From Bacillus alveayuensis (lineage in GTDB: Bacteria; Bacillota; Bacilli; Bacillales; Aeribacillaceae): a stretch of DNA of 64,000 nucleotides. The stretch is from contig JAUSTR010000001.1 in assembly GCA_030812955.1 (NCBI GenBank), positions 434,001 through 498,000 of the forward strand. The letters are read 5' to 3'. How positions within the stretch are numbered: the stretch's first letter is position 1; each line of letters begins with the position of its first letter. The notes beneath the pieces are model-generated. The model saw nothing but the letters and a program-made list of their open reading frames with translations. It searched no databases and was not told the origin of the DNA. This document shows positions 1-7,937 of this stretch, piece after piece. Made by a program: the position numbers and the translations under genes.

Positions 1-43
1 TGTCAACTCCTTTTTGGTCACCTTTTTTGAGATATTGAGATCG

Positions 44-217
44 TTAATGCGCTTGAGGGAAACCTTGATGCAAAACAGTCATGACTGTAAACCAGCCAAA
101 AATCGCTACTGTTCCGAAAGCAAATAATACTCCTAAAACATTTTTTTCTTTAAAAGAACGGAATAAGCCAAAAATTCCAAGCAACGTTACTAATGAGAAA
201 ATAATGACTAACCCCAT
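44..217 (-). CDS. yqgW: Small membrane protein, DUF2759 (YqgW-like), 57 aa
   Basis: This frame is too short for a usual ORF cut-off. It reads from ATG at 217 to TAA at 44, with a good ribosome binding site (AAGGGGGC) 8 bases before the start. The product is hydrophobic. It has an N-terminal membrane segment (about residues 2-18), a short polar loop rich in Lys/Glu (about 19-26), a second membrane segment (about 27-47) and a C-terminal tail ending in Gln-Ala-His. Size, two-segment layout and position beside yqgX match B. subtilis YqgW (DUF2759), whose function is not known. Family assignment is from memory and synteny. Confidence 0.7.
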   Translation of the reverse strand: MGLVIIFSLVTLLGIFGLFRSFKEKNVLGVLFAFGTVAIFGWFTVMTVLHQGFPQAH

Positions 218-288
218 ATTCTAGCCCCCTTATTGATCAACATCAACATAATTCCACTGACAAATAAATAAAAGATTCCCTTAATATT

Positions 289-414
289 TTAATCGCTTTC
301 CTTTGTTTTGTCGAGGTGAAATATGAAATCACCACCTACAGGTTGTGGCAATTTTTTGAACAAGTTGTTGGAATGATTCATCAAAATTAATCGTCCTCTG
401 TGAATTCTATCCAT
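289..414 (-). CDS. Candidate 41-aa small ORF, function unknown
   Basis: An open frame runs from ATG (414) to TAA (289). The product starts MDRIHRGRLILMNHSN and has a Gly-Gly-Asp in the middle and a charged, Lys-rich end. Only a weak ribosome binding site (CTGGAA) precedes it and I do not recognise a family. It lies in the otherwise empty 518-base gap between yqgW and yqgX. It may be chance coding or a gene remnant. Confidence 0.2.
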   Translation of the reverse strand: MDRIHRGRLILMNHSNNLFKKLPQPVGGDFIFHLDKTKESD

Positions 415-553
415 GATTATTTCCAGCTGATCAAATCTCTAATACTTGTGAATATTTGATTTTGGAAATATTGTGCTTGAATAGCTTTACCCACTTTGCC
501 TCATTTCATGCAAGGGATAAAATCAAAACGATATGGTTGTTGTTTTTCGTTTT

Positions 554-634
554 GGCTCTTTTCTAAAAGATTGTTGCTTTACTATACGATAGTTATTCGA
601 CAGTCGAAAAGCAACAAAGTTTACGAAAACAGCC
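554..634. repeat. Repeat family A, copy 1 (81 bp, imperfect terminal inverted repeats)
   Basis: The element starts GGCTCTTTTCTAAAAGATTG and ends with the inverse of the related string GGCTGTTTTCGTAAACTTTG. Its arms of about 27 bases form a long imperfect hairpin. Related copies are at 15615, 24765 and 58181. It is intergenic and carries no reading frame, so it is a MITE-like or other non-autonomous palindromic repeat. Confidence 0.7.
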
Positions 635-735
635 TTCGTTTTTGACGTTCTTAGGAAATGACTGTATGATGAAGAAGGAAAATCGTTACATTGAAAGGGA
701 AAGAAAAAATGAAATCGTAAAGAGAGGTGCTTGTC

Positions 736-1380
736 ATGAAATGGGAAAGAATACCATTAGGTCCACTCCAAACGAATGCTTATTTATTATTTAATGAAGG
801 GAACGATTGTATTATTTTTGACCCTGGAAGCGAAGGAGAAAAACTTATTCAGCACATAGAACAGAAAAAATTAAAGCCGTTAGCGGTAGTGTTAACACAT
901 GCTCATTTTGATCATATTGGTGCAGTAGAGGATGTTCGAACTCGCTTTCAAATCCCTGTTTATATTCATAAAAATGAGCAGGATTGGTTAGAAGATCCTG
1001 CCTTAAATGGTTCTCAATATTTTATGGCTGGGAAAATCAAAGCGAATAAAGCTGATCATATAATTGAAAAAGAAACACTACTTACGATCGGAGCTTTTCA
1101 ATTCCAAATATACGAAACACCTGGACATTCACCTGGAAGTGTTTCTTATTATTGTGAAAGAGTAGGTGCCGTCTTTTCTGGGGATGCTTTATTTAAAGGA
1201 AGTATTGGCCGTACAGATTTGCCAGGTGGAAACCATCAGCAGCTCTTGCAAAGTCTCCATCAAAAATTATTAACACTTCCAGAAGAAACGGTTGTTCTTT
1301 CTGGTCATGGACCAGAAACGACCATTATGGAAGAAATGGAAACAAACCCATTTTTAAATGGATTTTCTATTGATTTATAG
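736..1380 (+). CDS. yqgX: MBL-fold metallohydrolase, glyoxalase II-like (YqgX)
   Basis: The product has 214 residues and is a metallo-beta-lactamase-fold hydrolase of the glyoxalase II-like group. The metal-binding motif THAHFDH is at residues 54-60, with further ligands at His131 (in ETPGHSPGS), Asp150 (FSGDALF) and His191 (LSGHGPET). These are the usual dinuclear metal ligands. I chose ATG at 736 over GTG at 727 because GAGAGG sits 8 bases upstream of the ATG and B. subtilis YqgX is about 211 aa. It is a single gene in its own unit, convergent with yqgY and separated from it by a shared terminator. The physiological substrate is not known; thioester or lactoyl-bacillithiol hydrolysis is only a guess. 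Confidence 0.85.
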   Translation: MKWERIPLGPLQTNAYLLFNEGNDCIIFDPGSEGEKLIQHIEQKKLKPLAVVLTHAHFDHIGAVEDVRTRFQIPVYIHKNEQDWLEDPALNGSQYFMAGKIKANKADHIIEKETLLTIGAFQFQIYETPGHSPGSVSYYCERVGAVFSGDALFKGSIGRTDLPGGNHQQLLQSLHQKLLTLPEETVVLSGHGPETTIMEEMETNPFLNGFSIDL

Positions 1381-1481
1381 AAGTATTGAATAAATAGTTT
1401 TGATCGTTTCTGATTATAACCATGTTCATGATCGTGGTTCATAATTTTGAATCGTTGCCGCCTTTTCCAAATAAGTCATAT

Positions 1482-1519
1482 AAAAAAGGCAATTCCAGCT
1501 ATGAGGAATTGCCTTTTTT
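1482..1519. terminator. Bidirectional terminator between yqgX and yqgY
   Basis: AAAAAAGGCAATTCC pairs with GGAATTGCCTTTTTT around a short loop. It has an A-run on one side and a T-run on the other, so it can end transcripts from both convergent genes. Confidence 0.8.
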
Positions 1520-1520
1520 C

Positions 1521-1766
1521 TTAATGGCCTCCTTGACCAGGCACCATCATAAACGTTGTCCAATATGTAAAGCCAACGAAGAAAATGGTTAAATAGGCAC
1601 CAAAAATATAAATATACATCCGCTCAGTTAATTTTAAATAAGATAAGAGCACAAAAAATCCTGTTTGGCCGAAGAAAAGTAAAGACGTAGTATGCATATC
1701 ACCTAAATAAAACATAACGGCAAAAATTCCTGTCCAAAATCCAAGAACGCGGAACATACGATCCAT
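1521..1766 (-). CDS. yqgY: Small membrane protein, DUF2626 (YqgY-like), 81 aa
   Basis: The 81-residue product is mostly hydrophobic, with about three membrane segments (roughly residues 7-22, 26-45 and 50-72). It has a conserved-looking N-terminus (MDRMFRVLGFWTG) and a short tail ending PGQGGH. Size, composition and position just downstream of convergent yqgX match B. subtilis YqgY (DUF2626), which has no known function. The start has a strong AAAGGAGGG ribosome binding site. Confidence 0.75.
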   Translation of the reverse strand: MDRMFRVLGFWTGIFAVMFYLGDMHTTSLLFFGQTGFFVLLSYLKLTERMYIYIFGAYLTIFFVGFTYWTTFMMVPGQGGH

Positions 1767-1913
1767 ATTGATTTCCCTCCTTTGCCTCAGGTTCCACCAC
1801 TTTCTTTATTATAAAGTACCTCAACAACAGTTGTAAATACACCGTTTTCAATCGTGGCAGCTTCCATAGGGCAAAAAAACAGGTTGTTACAAAATGTTCA
1901 AAAATAAAAAAGG

Positions 1914-1985
1914 CTGGGCTAGCTGGATTCGAACCAGCGCATCACGGAGTCAAAGTCCGTTGCCTTACCACTTGGCTATAGCCCA
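1914..1985 (-). tRNA. trnQ: tRNA-Gln (anticodon UUG)
   Basis: Read on the minus strand, the 72 bases fold as a cloverleaf. The acceptor stem is TGGGCTA with TAGCCCA. The anticodon stem ACGGA/TCCGT carries loop CTTTGAC with TTG at positions 34-36. The T-loop is GGTTCGAATCC and the discriminator base is G. The 3' CCA is not fully encoded (CCT follows), so it would be added by nucleotidyltransferase. A T-rich run follows directly and may end the transcript. It stands alone between yqgY and the comG operon. Confidence 0.93.
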
Positions 1986-2087
1986 CTGGAAATAAATAGC
2001 GCTTTGCGACTGAACATCCATTACTATTTTCTTTTTGTGATACATCTTAGATGGAGGTATAAGATGTTGGTGATTTGTTAACTTTGT

Positions 2088-2225
2088 AAAATTACATTTT
2101 TCGATTGAGTAATGACATGAATTTTTATTTTTATTATGAGAATAATTTCGTTTTTTTATACGTTTTGCATTAGAAAAATTTCATTTTTAAAATTCGTCTT
2201 TTCGATCATCATTATGTAGGATAAT
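2088..2225 (+). promoter_or_regulatory. comG promoter region with candidate ComK half-sites
   Basis: ComK boxes have the form AAAA-N5-TTTT. Exact matches are AAAATTACATTTT (2088-2100) and AAAATTTCATTTT (2175-2187), and a near match AAAATTCGTCTTT follows at 2189-2201. A -10-like GATAAT lies at 2220-2225 with no good -35, as expected for an activator-dependent promoter. The region is very AT-rich, so chance matches are possible. Confidence 0.4.
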
Positions 2226-2255
2226 GTTAGAACGTAAAAAAGGAGGGATAAAAAT

Positions 2256-3326
2256 TTGTTTTCTGTTGAAAAGTTCAGTGAGCAATTAATCGAAGAAGCG
2301 AATTCGGTAAACGCATCAGATATTCATATCGTTCCAAGGGAGCGTGATTCAATTATTCAATTCCGCATTGATGAAGAATTGTTTGAAAAAAAAGTCATTC
2401 CAAAGTATTTCAGTGAACGATTAATTTCCCATTTAAAATTTTTAGCATCAATGGATATAGGGGAAAGGAGACGTCCGCAAAATGGCGCCTTAACTATTAA
2501 AACAAATTCCTATAATGTTCATTTGCGTTTATCAACATTACCGACTGTGTTTGATGAAAGTTTAGTGATCCGCATATTGCCGCAAAAAACGATTCAGCCC
2601 CTTTCCAAGTTATCGCTATTTCGGCAATCGACGAAAAAAATATTGTCGTTTTTGAACCATTCACATGGACTTATGATTTTCACAGGGCCCACGGGATCAG
2701 GGAAAACGACTACGCTTTATTCATTGCTTCAATATGCTAAGAAGCATTTTAAACGAAACATTATTACACTTGAAGATCCTGTTGAAACGAAATCTGATGA
2801 TGTGCTGCAAGTTCAAGTCAATGAAAAAGCTGGAATGACATATGTTGCCGGTTTGAAAGCCATTTTACGTCACGATCCTGATATTATTATGGTCGGGGAA
2901 ATACGTGATGCTGAAACAGCGAAAATTGCGATTCGAGCTGCATTTACAGGACATTTAGTGTTAACGACTATGCATACGAAGGACACAAAAGGAGCTATCT
3001 ATCGGTTACTAGAATTTGGTGTAACCCTTTCAGAAATTGAACAAACGTTAATAGCTCTTGTTGCGCAAAGACTAGTTGATATCGCTTGTCCGTTTTGTCA
3101 AGAAGGCTGCTCCCCATATTGTAAAACGCTAAAGAAAACGAGAAGGTTATGTATTTATGAATTGTTATATGGCCGCAATTTGTCAGCAGCTATTCAAGAA
3201 GCAAAAGGAGAAGAGGTTTGTTTTGACTATAAAAAGTTAAAAGATCTAATCAAAAAAGGAATTGCGTTAGGTTATTTATATCCAAAAACGTATGAGCGTT
3301 GGGTGTATGATAATGAAAAAGGGTAA
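2256..3326 (+). CDS. comGA: ComGA, competence pseudopilus assembly ATPase
   Basis: The 356-residue product is the type II/IV secretion-family ATPase that powers assembly of the DNA-uptake pseudopilus at the inner face of the membrane. Visible motifs are Walker A GPTGSGKT (144-151), Asp box TLEDPVE (171-177), Walker B DIIMVGEIRD (209-218) and His box GHLVLTTMHT (232-241). A Cys cluster CPFCQEGCSPYC near 278-289 resembles the tetracysteine zinc site of such ATPases. It starts at TTG 2256 behind an AGGAGGG ribosome binding site. It is the first gene of comGA-comGG and overlaps comGB. ComK control is expected from the family and from the AT-boxes upstream. Confidence 0.95.
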   Translation: MFSVEKFSEQLIEEANSVNASDIHIVPRERDSIIQFRIDEELFEKKVIPKYFSERLISHLKFLASMDIGERRRPQNGALTIKTNSYNVHLRLSTLPTVFDESLVIRILPQKTIQPLSKLSLFRQSTKKILSFLNHSHGLMIFTGPTGSGKTTTLYSLLQYAKKHFKRNIITLEDPVETKSDDVLQVQVNEKAGMTYVAGLKAILRHDPDIIMVGEIRDAETAKIAIRAAFTGHLVLTTMHTKDTKGAIYRLLEFGVTLSEIEQTLIALVAQRLVDIACPFCQEGCSPYCKTLKKTRRLCIYELLYGRNLSAAIQEAKGEEVCFDYKKLKDLIKKGIALGYLYPKTYERWVYDNEKG

Positions 3327-4344
3327 ATGGAAGAAAAAGCTGCAGGCGCAATTTTTAAAAAAAGTGAGTGATTTACTTGATGAAGGATACTCGTTAAATG
3401 ATGCGATTTCTTTTACAATGATTCATGTTCCTCACAACTTGAAAGAAGATCTTCGAGAATGTGTTCAACGACTTACAGAAGGAAATTCCATTCGTACGGC
3501 ATTGGAAAAAAATGGATTTCATCAATATGTATTAAGCTATTTATATTTCGCTGAACAACATGGTGACATAAAGTTCGCATTCAAAGAAAGTAGTGCCATG
3601 CTAGAAAAACAGCTCCTTCACATTGAAAAGGCAAAGCAAATTTTAAGATATCCTATATTTCTGATTATGATGATGGTCTTTATTTTATATACCGCACAAA
3701 CAGTCATTGCTCCACAATTTGTGAAAATGTATGAATCAATGAACTTGACGACATCATTCTTTTTGTTTTTATTACTATCGATGTTTGATTTGCTGAAAAC
3801 AATATTTTTGATAACTATTTTATCCCCTTTTTTCATCATCCCCTATTATCATTTTGTCTTTCGCAAGTACCCCCCAACAAAACAACAAAATATTTTAGTA
3901 CGCATTCCAATCATAGGAAAAGGATTAAAGATATATCATAGTTATTATTTTTCTTCACAAATGAGCTATTTGTTAAAAGGCGGGCTATCCATTTTTGAAA
4001 GCTTGACTGTATTTTGCGAACAAAACTTGATGCCTTTTTATCAAGAAGAAGCAAGGTTTTTTATGACGGAATTAAAAAAAGGGGAACGATTAGATGAAAT
4101 TTTGGCCAAACGTCCTTTTTTTGAAGCGGAATTATCTGCTATTGTTCACCATGGTCAAGCTAGTGGAAAATTGGATCGGGAACTTTTCACATATAGTCAA
4201 ATGTTAATTGACCGCATAGAACAAAAGACTGTGAAGGTTTTTAGTTATGTTCAACCACTTATTTTTCTCATTATTGGAATACTTGTATTAGCTGTATATT
4301 TATCCATTATGCTCCCTATGTATCAAATGATGGAAAAAATTTAG
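3313..4344 (+). CDS. comGB: ComGB, pseudopilus inner-membrane platform protein
   Basis: The product is a GspF/PilC-family membrane platform with two homologous T2SF domains (about residues 15-125 and 205-330). It has hydrophobic membrane segments near residues 105-130, 150-180 and 315-340. It works with ComGA to insert pseudopilins. The frame is open from ATG 3292, but ATG 3313 is better placed behind GGGTG; ATG 3307 is also possible. The start overlaps the end of comGA, so the two are likely coupled. B. subtilis ComGB is slightly shorter (323 aa). Confidence 0.92.
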   Translation: MKKGKWKKKLQAQFLKKVSDLLDEGYSLNDAISFTMIHVPHNLKEDLRECVQRLTEGNSIRTALEKNGFHQYVLSYLYFAEQHGDIKFAFKESSAMLEKQLLHIEKAKQILRYPIFLIMMMVFILYTAQTVIAPQFVKMYESMNLTTSFFLFLLLSMFDLLKTIFLITILSPFFIIPYYHFVFRKYPPTKQQNILVRIPIIGKGLKIYHSYYFSSQMSYLLKGGLSIFESLTVFCEQNLMPFYQEEARFFMTELKKGERLDEILAKRPFFEAELSAIVHHGQASGKLDRELFTYSQMLIDRIEQKTVKVFSYVQPLIFLIIGILVLAVYLSIMLPMYQMMEKI

Positions 4345-4356
4345 AGGAGGATCAAG

Positions 4357-4659
4357 ATGAAAAATGAAAAAGGATTTACTCTTGTAGAAATGCTAGTCGT
4401 GTTACTTGTCATTTCGATTTTATTACTTATAACGATTCCAAACATTGCATCACAAAATAAAAATATTCAAGAAAAAGGCTGTGAAGGATTAATCGATATG
4501 GTGCAAGGACAAGTTGTTGCTTATGAAATGGAGTTTCATACACAACCCTCCATACAAGATTTAATCGATAAAGGATATTTGCCGAATAATAAAGATCCAG
4601 TTTGCCCTAGTGGAGAGAAGTTAAACATTGATAGTAATGGTAATGTGATCAAAGAATGA
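4357..4659 (+). CDS. comGC: ComGC, major competence pseudopilin
   Basis: The 100-residue prepilin starts with a short basic leader and the type IV pilin signature KGFTLVEMLVVLLV. Cleavage by ComC peptidase is expected between Gly6 and Phe7, with the conserved Glu at position +5. A single N-terminal hydrophobic helix of about 22 residues follows. Two Cys (in EKGCEGL and DPVCPSG) could form the disulfide known for ComGC. The start has an excellent GAGGAGG ribosome binding site. It forms the main shaft of the DNA-uptake pseudopilus. Confidence 0.95.
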   Translation: MKNEKGFTLVEMLVVLLVISILLLITIPNIASQNKNIQEKGCEGLIDMVQGQVVAYEMEFHTQPSIQDLIDKGYLPNNKDPVCPSGEKLNIDSNGNVIKE

Positions 4660-5105
4660 TGGATTTCCACAAAAATAGCAAAGGTTTTACGATTGTAGAA
4701 ATGATGATCGTGTTAATGGTTGTCACGTTTATGAGCTCAATCATCTGGTATAATGGGGCAAACATTCATAAACGCAAGGTCATTGATCAATTTTTCCGAC
4801 AGCTCGAAACAGATATTTTATATGTACAGCAATATGCGATGGTACATCAAGAACAAATATTAATCTATTGGTATCCGGATCAATCGTATTATGAAGCGGA
4901 GCGTTATGCTTTTAAAGGAGAACTATTTGAAAGGAAATATGGAAAACATATTCAAGTAAAAGCGACAACGTTGAGATTTCCAATTATTTTTATGCCGAAT
5001 GGTTCTATAAATCGTGGAGGCTCAATCTTTATTTATATTGATGATGAAACGTATAAAGTCATTTTTACGATTGGAAAGGGGCGTTTTCGTGTGGAAAAAT
5101 TGTAA
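4656..5105 (+). CDS. comGD: ComGD, minor pseudopilin
   Basis: The 149-residue minor pseudopilin has prepilin signature KGFTIVEMMIVLMVV after a short charged leader, then a globular C-terminal domain rich in aromatic and beta-prone residues. Its ATG overlaps the comGC stop by four bases, so translation is likely coupled. It is part of the tip or priming complex of the competence pseudopilus. Confidence 0.9.
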   Translation: MMDFHKNSKGFTIVEMMIVLMVVTFMSSIIWYNGANIHKRKVIDQFFRQLETDILYVQQYAMVHQEQILIYWYPDQSYYEAERYAFKGELFERKYGKHIQVKATTLRFPIIFMPNGSINRGGSIFIYIDDETYKVIFTIGKGRFRVEKL

Positions 5106-5412
5106 AGGAAGTGTATTAGCGGAATCGATCCTTTCATTTTCACTATGGTGCTTTATTACAATGATGATGATACCGATCTTAACTTCGATCATCTTAAACG
5201 AACGGAATTTAGTCATGAAAACCGAAGCTTATCAGCTTTTACACGAAGAATTACAACATTATGCTTACGAAAAAACGAAAGTAAACGGCGAAGTAAGGAA
5301 AGGGAAAAACACATACGTTTTATTTTGGTCTGAAGAAGGTGAATACTACAAATTATGCATAAAATGGGGTGAGACGAACGAAAACGAAGTTTGTGGCTAT
5401 TCTTTACCGTAA
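5089..5412 (+). CDS. comGE: ComGE, minor pseudopilin
   Basis: The likely product is 107 residues and starts at GTG 5089, 8 bases after GGAAAGGGG. The frame is open further upstream to 5014, but that would add 25 residues without the prepilin leader. The true N-terminus is a basic leader and KGSVLAESILSFSLW, with Glu in the pilin-type position, then a hydrophobic segment. It overlaps comGD by 17 bases and comGF by 44 bases. B. subtilis ComGE is of similar size (about 115 aa). Confidence 0.82.
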   Translation: MWKNCKGSVLAESILSFSLWCFITMMMIPILTSIILNERNLVMKTEAYQLLHEELQHYAYEKTKVNGEVRKGKNTYVLFWSEEGEYYKLCIKWGETNENEVCGYSLP

Positions 5413-5842
5413 TCGTGGTTTCACTTTTGCTAATCTTCTCATTAGTTTTTCCATTGCCCTTCTGATTCTATTTTCGTTTAACGTCCTTTTATCTTATTTT
5501 CTCAAAACATCGGTGCATTCGAAAGATTTGCACCCATATGAATGGAAAGTGTTTTTAATTACTTTACAAAAGGATTTAAAAAATGCAAATCAACTTCAAG
5601 TGCGTTCAAATATCATCACTTACGAAGATATAAAAGGAAGAAACATTATGATTAGTCAGTACGGAAATGTGATTCGTTATCAAGTTGAGGGGCAAGGGCA
5701 TATTGTGATGCTACAACGAGTGAAAACATCACATTTTCAGCAAGTTCAACATGGAGTTTCGATTGAAATTGAAAGTTTAAAAGGTTCTTTTTATGATGCT
5801 ATCATTAGGGATTACAAAGGATTGGTCAAACGTGAAGAATGA
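5369..5842 (+). CDS. comGF: ComGF, minor pseudopilin-like protein
   Basis: The product has up to 157 residues if GTG 5369 is the start. A basic stretch is followed by RGFTFANLLISFSIALLILF, a pilin-like N-terminal helix in which Asn replaces the usual Glu. The rest resembles the ComGF soluble domain. B. subtilis ComGF is shorter (about 127 aa), so a later start is possible. It overlaps both comGE and comGG, as is usual for this compact operon. Confidence 0.82.
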   Translation: MRRTKTKFVAILYRNRGFTFANLLISFSIALLILFSFNVLLSYFLKTSVHSKDLHPYEWKVFLITLQKDLKNANQLQVRSNIITYEDIKGRNIMISQYGNVIRYQVEGQGHIVMLQRVKTSHFQQVQHGVSIEIESLKGSFYDAIIRDYKGLVKREE

Positions 5843-6200
5843 AAAAGGCTATATTTTTCCTTTGACAATCGTTTTATCACTGTTTATATTTTTTATCATT
5901 ATGGCGAATGTAAGCATTTATGTTCGTGACATTCAATTTTATAAAGATACGCAAGAGTTTTTCGCTTTAGAAAATTTAATGATGCTTGCCGTGCAGCACT
6001 CGTCTAACCATTTAGTCAACAGAAAGAAAGAAACGCTCTCTCTTCCGACGGGCAATATTTCTTATATTGTAAATGAAATGGATGACGGGTTGATCAAAGT
6101 TTCCATTACATGTGAAACTGTCAACAATACAACCTACTCTGCTTCATATGTGTACGATACAAATAACGAACAAATTATGAAGTGGGTTGAAAGTGAATAG
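5832..6200 (+). CDS. comGG: ComGG, minor pseudopilin
   Basis: The likely product is 122 residues from GTG 5832, about 10 bases after AAGGA; B. subtilis ComGG is 124 aa. The frame is open upstream to 5793, inside comGF. The N-terminus KNEKGYIFPLTIVLSLFIFF is a degenerate prepilin-like segment without the classical Phe-Thr-Leu, typical for ComGG. A soluble domain of low conservation follows. It is the last com gene. Confidence 0.82.
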   Translation: MKNEKGYIFPLTIVLSLFIFFIIMANVSIYVRDIQFYKDTQEFFALENLMMLAVQHSSNHLVNRKKETLSLPTGNISYIVNEMDDGLIKVSITCETVNNTTYSASYVYDTNNEQIMKWVESE

Positions 6201-6262
6201 CCTTCACAAATTGAAATATTTTATGATAGGGTTAAGTCATCTATAAATTGGGAGGAGAAACG

Positions 6263-6781
6263 ATGAAAGCCATTTTTCTTACTGGATTTATGGGGGCAGG
6301 GAAAACAACGATAGGAAAATTACTTGGAGAGTATTTACAGCTTCCTGTTATCGACACTGATGAACAAATTGAAAAGAAAATGGGGCAATCCATTCCGAAA
6401 ATATTTGCAGAAAAGGGAGAGGCTTTTTTTCGAAAAATAGAATCACAATGCTTGCAACAAATGCCTACTAAAGATGTCATTATTACAACAGGAGGCGGTA
6501 TCGTCATAAAGGATGAAAACCGACAGTGGATGAAAGAAAATGGTATCGTGATTTTTTTGGATTGTGATCTGGATGTTTTGTATGAACGGATTCAACAAGA
6601 TTCAAATAGGCCTTTAGCGAATAAAAAAACAAAACCTGAAATCATTCATTTATTTCAACAAAGAGAACGCTTTTACAAAGAAGCTGATTTTCAGATTGTT
6701 ACATCGTATCTTACACCAAATGAAGTTGTATGGAAAATAGTTGATTGTTTAAAAGCTCAGCAATTAGGAAAAAATAGTTAA
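6263..6781 (+). CDS. aroK: Shikimate kinase
   Basis: The product is 172 residues and phosphorylates shikimate at O3 with ATP in the chorismate pathway. The P-loop GFMGAGKTTIGK is at about residues 8-19, the shikimate-binding DTDEQIEKKMG near 31-41, the second substrate loop is GGGI near 76-79, and the lid arginine is in RPLA. ATG 6263 follows GGGAGGAG, so it is preferred to the upstream TTG at 6248. It lies 62 bases after comGG. The same arrangement occurs in some Geobacillus-type genomes, whereas B. subtilis keeps its shikimate kinase elsewhere. Confidence 0.93.
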   Translation: MKAIFLTGFMGAGKTTIGKLLGEYLQLPVIDTDEQIEKKMGQSIPKIFAEKGEAFFRKIESQCLQQMPTKDVIITTGGGIVIKDENRQWMKENGIVIFLDCDLDVLYERIQQDSNRPLANKKTKPEIIHLFQQRERFYKEADFQIVTSYLTPNEVVWKIVDCLKAQQLGKNS

Positions 6782-6807
6782 AAAAAGATGAACCGAGGTG
6801 CTGAGCG

Positions 6808-6999
6808 TTGTCAACTAACGACTATTTAAAGTTTATAACTGAACAAGTAATAAAATTTATGGATACACCGAAAGAGGAAAGAAAGATTCAAAGAAAAAAA
6901 CGAAAAAGCGAGAACCCTTCATTTTTGAACGTATGGTTTGGGATCATCCCTTTCTCTATTGCTTTATCGATCAAAAAACGAAAAAAACGCACGCAGTAG
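6808..6999 (+). CDS. yqzE: YqzE family small protein, 63 aa
   Basis: The 63-residue product is strongly basic (RKIQRKKRK and KKRKKR). A short hydrophobic stretch WFGIIPFSIALSI lies near residues 42-55, so it could be a small membrane-associated protein. The start is TTG 6808 behind GAGGTGCT. Sequence and place after the com operon fit YqzE of B. subtilis, which has no established function. Confidence 0.75.
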   Translation: MSTNDYLKFITEQVIKFMDTPKEERKIQRKKRKSENPSFLNVWFGIIPFSIALSIKKRKKRTQ

Positions 7000-7067
7000 A
7001 AGAGGCTGTCAGTGTCAGCGCCTTTTTAGTGTAATCTGATACTTATGGGAAGCCTCTTTCCTGTTTT
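7000..7067 (+). terminator. Terminator-like hairpin after yqzE
   Basis: AAGAGGCT (7000-7007) pairs with AGCCTCTT (7051-7058), followed by TCCTGTTTTT. A nested hairpin GGCTG/CAGCGCC with TTTTT lies at 7004-7026. The GAGGCTGTC start recurs at 14121 and, as GCTGTCCC, near 51828. Confidence 0.45.
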
Positions 7068-7117
7068 TAATCGAAATGTTTATGTATGAAGGAGGAAGGA
7101 TGGCAATGTGAATTTAG

Positions 7118-7918
7118 TCATTCGGTCCATACATGATTTGCTGATAAATAAAAAAGGCCACCATTTTCAATGTTAATATGAATACGTGGTTTATATAAAC
7201 AGTTTAATGCTTCGCGTTCACTCCAATATACATCCGGTTTCTCTTTTAAATCTTCATAAAAATGGTTTAAGAGCATCATGTCGCGATTCATACGCTGCTT
7301 TGCATCCTCAGCCCATGTGTGATCATCTTGTTCTACGATGCGCTCAATATATCTTTCAATGCGTTTAAGTCCGCTTTGTGGTTTAATGATCGGCGTGATA
7401 GTAAAACAATAATCGGGGATTTTCGGTGTTAAGGATAACGATTCTAGTTTTTTTTGAAATTCTTCGACAATCGTTCCATTAATTAAATGTAATCCGATCG
7501 AGCGAACAAAATCTTTCTTTTTATCACAAACATAAGAAATGGTTACATTTACTCCAATCCAAGGGTGAAGTGCTGTATTTCCACTTTGATGTTTCGTCTT
7601 CTCATATAAACGAATAAAGCCCCCAAACTTTTTTGTTGCTTGGAAAATTTGGTGAAGTCTTGGTGAACCAAAATGTATTTTTTCACCTGATAATTCAGAC
7701 GGGCTAGCTTTAGGGTCTGTAATAAAGGTTAGTTTCATTGGATTCGGAGTGCCACCTGTTTTTTCTACGTAATGCCAATAAAATGGACGGTTCATGAGCT
7801 CCTTGTCCATTTCAATTGTTAGTTGAACCGTAAAATAGCCTGTTCCTTCTTCAACAATTTCACATTGATTTGAAATAAAAAATCGCTTTAAGAAGTGTTG
7901 AATATCTGCTTGCTGCAA
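7118..7918 (-). CDS. yqhG: YqhG family protein, unknown function
   Basis: The likely product is 266 residues from TTG 7918 behind AAAGGGGGG; the frame is open nine codons further upstream. It begins MQQADIQHFLKRFF, like B. subtilis YqhG. No catalytic motif or membrane segment is visible and the composition is that of a soluble protein. It lies 19 bases downstream of yqhH on the same strand, so the two are probably co-transcribed and may act together. The gene pair is conserved next to gcvT in bacilli; the role is not known to me. Confidence 0.75.
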   Translation of the reverse strand: MQQADIQHFLKRFFISNQCEIVEEGTGYFTVQLTIEMDKELMNRPFYWHYVEKTGGTPNPMKLTFITDPKASPSELSGEKIHFGSPRLHQIFQATKKFGGFIRLYEKTKHQSGNTALHPWIGVNVTISYVCDKKKDFVRSIGLHLINGTIVEEFQKKLESLSLTPKIPDYCFTITPIIKPQSGLKRIERYIERIVEQDDHTWAEDAKQRMNRDMMLLNHFYEDLKEKPDVYWSEREALNCLYKPRIHINIENGGLFYLSANHVWTE

Positions 7919-7937
7919 AGTAAAACCCCCCTTTCTT

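Noticed and set aside
7081..7110. Strong ribosome site followed by ATG GCA ATG TGA after yqzE
   Set aside because: It encodes only three residues; probably a chance or relic site.
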